NCBI GenBank assembly: GCA_018343915.1
Contig: JABRWF010000005.1
Location: forward strand, 1,213,001 to 1,277,000
Length of the DNA stretch: 64,000 nucleotides
Direction: 5' to 3'
DNA from: Agroathelia rolfsii
Taxonomy: Eukaryota > Basidiomycota > Agaricomycetes > Amylocorticiales > Amylocorticiaceae
Shown piece by piece: positions 60,977-64,000 of the stretch. Position 1 is the stretch's first letter, and every line of letters starts with the position of its first letter. Both the position numbers and the translations under genes were made by a program. Below the pieces are notes generated by a model. It was not told the DNA's origin, made no database searches, and saw only the letters and a program-made list of their open reading frames with translations.

Positions 60977-62501
60977 TCCAATGCCATGGACGCCCCAAAT
61001 ACATTACTGATTTGTTCCTGAACATCACTGTTTGACCGAATGCATTCGAATCAGTCAAACTCGAGCCGTTCAGTGCTTTCCTGATAATTCAAGTTTGCTA
61101 CTGCACTTTAGCTCTTGCATAATATGATATATTGTAATCTTTCTCTCTTGGGCTGCCGGGTTTGATATATTAACGAGCAGTGCACGAAGTCCGCATTTAG
61201 GAAGAAATGATGAAAATTAGGTATGTATCCTTAACATCTTGGCCTATTCCACTCAGTGGCGGTGCTGGTATCCCGTTGGGCTCTCGCGAAATGCTATCGA
61301 TATGCAATTTATCTTCAATAACTGTTGCTCTTCCACGCACTCTACCTGACTTGACCACGATAAATGGCGCAGGGACTTCCCAACAAAATCTGGAATACTT
61401 GAAGAGTTGGTGTAAAAGCCCTTTGTCCCTGACTGGGAAGTCACCATATCCTTCGCTACTTTTTAAGATATCATGCATTGTGCAGCAGGATATAGCGAGT
61501 CATGGACAATTGAGCCATCATATTTGGTAGATGAAGAAACTCAAGGGCCATCTTTCGAAGAAGGCTCATATACTATGGATGGAATTAAAAAAAAAAAAAA
61601 TCGCACTCAACTGGTAGTTGACTGGACAAGGTGCCAGATAAGGTACCGTTGCATGAACTGCTCCGCAAATTAGGTTAATACTATCGGAGTCAGATTGGAA
61701 ATTGTAGTGCAGAACATCGGATAATCCCCTTTGTGAGCACCCAAGCCTTCGCTCATTGCGTCAGATAACTGCATGCAGCGGTACCTGATTCAGGCTGTAG
61801 CTCCATTGGCAGTCAGTTTCTCAAACAGAACCTTGAAACAACCTTTCTTTTTTTTTTTCCCGCTGGCAGGTGACTTCGTTAAGGGACGGAACTCGTATTG
61901 TAACACGTTTTCAACGTTCAACTTTACTCAATCAAAGGGTTGACGATTTGCCGATGATATGAATTACTCACGGCTTCTTATCCACGCGGTGTCCACTGCT
62001 GTTTCCCTAGTAGTAGCCGCAAACTTGATTTCAAGCAGCCAAGATACTAGCAGACTGCACTGCGAGACTCATACCTGTATTACTGCTTAGTTCATAGGCA
62101 CATCCAGTATCAATGCTTTGCTGTGCACGTAATTATGATTCCTCATAAGCGGCATCTATGACATTTAATATTTTGGTCGTGGTGATTGCTCCGTTCCGTC
62201 GCCCATCTATTCCCCCAGTATGGTTCTCTGGAAATCAAAAAGCGGTATCATTTGGGCTCGTGACTACACCTATTCTGTTATTGGAACTTTTTCATGTTGT
62301 ACCGCGCTCTCGTGACTGATTATCTTGTTTCCCTCACTTGTTCCCGGCGGTCCGAGTCTTCATCGAGGTTGGTTCTAGGGAGTTTATCCGGATTTACTCC
62401 TGGAGTGGTTGTTTGAAATCCTTTATAAATACGTGATGAGGGTCTAAGAGTATGCAGCCTGGATAATTATAATTTTTTCAGACACTCAGAAACCTTTGGT
62501 C
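60977..62501. other. Intergenic region with one possible relic
   Basis: No complete gene. Near 61207-61680 both strands show protein-like stretches, for example minus-strand EVPAPFIVVKSGRVRGRATV and plus-strand WTIEPSYLVDEETQGPSFEE, interrupted by an A-run near 61588. They cannot be joined into a model and may be a gene relic. Past 61.7 kb the DNA is plain intergenic, ending in the esterase promoter. Confidence 0.35.
62421..62430 (+). promoter_or_regulatory. Candidate TATA box of the GDSL esterase gene
   Basis: CTTTATAAAT lies about 75 bases before the ATG at 62502, a good fit to a fungal TATA element for a regulated secreted enzyme. Confidence 0.5.
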
Positions 62502-63579
62502 ATGGCTGTTCGTCTCTCTGTTCTGGCTACTTCACTGCTTTCTGTGGTCACTCTTGCTACCGCTAAGGGGGTGCGACCTGGCCAGATAAAGAACTTGGTC
62601 ACCTTCGGTGACAGTTACACGGACGTAGGCAATCCCGCCGATGGTGGGTCTGCGTGGCCAGTCTATGCGGCTGCATATGGCAACTTCTCTCTCTACCCAT
62701 TTGCAAAGTCCGGCGCGACATGCTCCAACAACATCACATATCGCCCATTTCCGCCTGTCTTCGAGTACCAGTTGCCCACATATTTCAGCGAGGTCGGCAA
62801 TGGGAGTTTGAAGTTAAACCCTGAGGAGACTGCATATACCCTGTGGATTGGCACAAATGATGTCGGAGTTAACTCGCTATTGGTCGGTCAAGGCTCTCCT
62901 GGTGTGAGCGTCGTCGATACGACGACCTGTGCGGTCAACTGGGTGAAGACTCTCTATGACAGCGGTGCAAGAAACTTCCTTTTTCAGAACGTGAGTCCTT
63001 AATCCTTCAGTTGTTGGAAGAAAGTTGGATATTGAACCACTTTCATAGATGATTCCATTGGAATTGACTATCCTATATCGCAATGAGTCTTACTACAATC
63101 GCTATTGGACTCAAGAACGTAACTCCACTGCATGGAGTATTGCTATGGCGGAGATGACGAAGTCCAGCAATAAACTCTCCGAGTTGATGCTCTCCAACCT
63201 TGCTCCTCAACTACCAGGAGCCCACGTCGGTTAGTAGTCAGAGTCGCTTACACTGTACCTACAGCTCATGTGTTTTACTACTTCCTCAGGCTTGTTCAAC
63301 TCCACCGCTTTATTCTGGGACATGTGGAGTAACCCTGGAGACTACTTGAATGGTACTGCTCCTCTGAACACTACGGGTTGCGTTCACTCGTGCATCCTCC
63401 AGCTCAATGAGAGTACCTCGGACCAAGGCGACTGCACCATCGCTACTGGATCAGATAAGGACAGCTTCCTTTGGTACGATGAGTTACATCCGAGCGAGCA
63501 GGCAGATAGAATTGTCGCCAGGAACATTGCTGCGGTTCTTGGTGCCAAGTCTCAAAACTATACAACATGGTTCAGCTGA
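62502..63579 (+). CDS. Secreted GDSL/SGNH esterase (CE16-like)
   Basis: Exons 62502-62990, 63049-63229 and 63290-63579 give 319 residues in frame. Residues 1-22 are a signal peptide (MAVRLSVLATSLLSVVTLAT). Block I is NLVTFGDSYTDVGNP with the catalytic Ser; the Gly block is near AKSGATCSNN; block III is LWIGTNDVGVN; block V is WYDELHPSEQADRIV with the catalytic Asp and His. Many N-glycosylation sequons are present. This is the carbohydrate esterase family 16 layout; such fungal enzymes remove acetyl groups from xylo- or manno-oligosaccharides outside the cell. An AATAAA at about 63623 may be the poly(A) signal. Complete and intact. Confidence 0.9.
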
Positions 63580-64000
63580 GCTGCTTCCAAACTGTACTTT
63601 TAGTTATTAGAAGTTAGAAGGCAATAAAAAATATGTATTAAATTCTTTGGTATGAGCACTTCTCATCGGCTCCCATGAATGTCGCCTCGTCTCTCACCGG
63701 CAGTCACTTCATGACCGGATACTTCTCAGACAATGGTTCTGGGGATAGTAAGAGCTTTTGTAGACATTTGGTGAAACACGTAACGTTGAAGGAAGTAGAC
63801 GCACGGGGAGTGGCTATTCTAATGTCGAGCGAAAAGTCAGTCCGGCCAAAAATGATTACCTTTTTAAACGCTGTTGGCGACAACTAGTATTTAGTATTGC
63901 GCTATAGTCATTTCTAGATGATTTGTATGTAACCTCAAGATTCTGATTCATCAGGCTCGGCGGCCGCGATGCTCTTTGGCAAAATGGCATTGGTGTGGAT
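63580..64000. other. Right edge of the window
   Basis: 3' flank of the esterase gene. A 70-codon open frame at 63675-63887 has no recognised motif, and I do not call it a gene. A gene continuing past the edge cannot be excluded. Confidence 0.4.

Overview
The window looks like chromosomal DNA from a filamentous basidiomycete, most likely a mushroom-forming agaricomycete. Its genes are split by many short GT-AG introns of about 50-80 bp. Intergenic stretches are AT-balanced with pyrimidine-rich leaders. Several proteins belong to families typical of Agaricomycetes: a GT90/CAP10-type glycosyltransferase, a CE16-type GDSL esterase, a SOX-like HMG factor, EBP-like membrane proteins and Dabb proteins. 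All gene models below were spliced by hand. In most of them the exon lengths sum to whole codons, which is an internal check but not transcript evidence.

Layout: 1-7044 is a long gene-poor stretch leading into an HMG-box transcription factor (7045-9044). 9045-15388 is largely empty, with a few decayed coding-like pieces. 15389-24853 is an accessory block: a GT90 glycosyltransferase, a decayed and an intact copy of an FMN split-barrel protein, an uncertain chromo-like gene, and a flavin-containing monooxygenase. 25623-38753 holds two Dabb-domain genes, an EBP-like multi-pass membrane protein, and a small secreted-peptide precursor (33448-33884, minus strand). From about 40 kb the window becomes dense housekeeping sequence: a coiled-coil low-complexity protein, SDHB, a Tmt1/Crg1-like methyltransferase, an ArAE/FUSC-type transporter, ATG13, a PHD-finger/chromodomain protein, an APH-like protein, MED8, a mitochondrial HMG-box protein divergent from MED8, and a secreted GDSL esterase.

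The most interesting item is the gene at 33448-33884. It encodes a signal peptide, a short pro-region and seven tandem eight-residue units with core QNNSEW or QSNSEW, separated by Lys-Arg. This is the design of a Kex2-processed repeat precursor, as in alpha-factor-type pheromones and fungal KEP/RiPP precursors. It spans three exons, with every junction in phase 0. Basidiomycete mating pheromones are normally short farnesylated CAAX peptides, so a secreted Kex2-type repeat peptide would be something else. A flavin monooxygenase and two Dabb proteins lie within about 10 kb, so a peptide-tailoring cluster is possible but unproven. No UstYa (DUF3328) gene was recognised.
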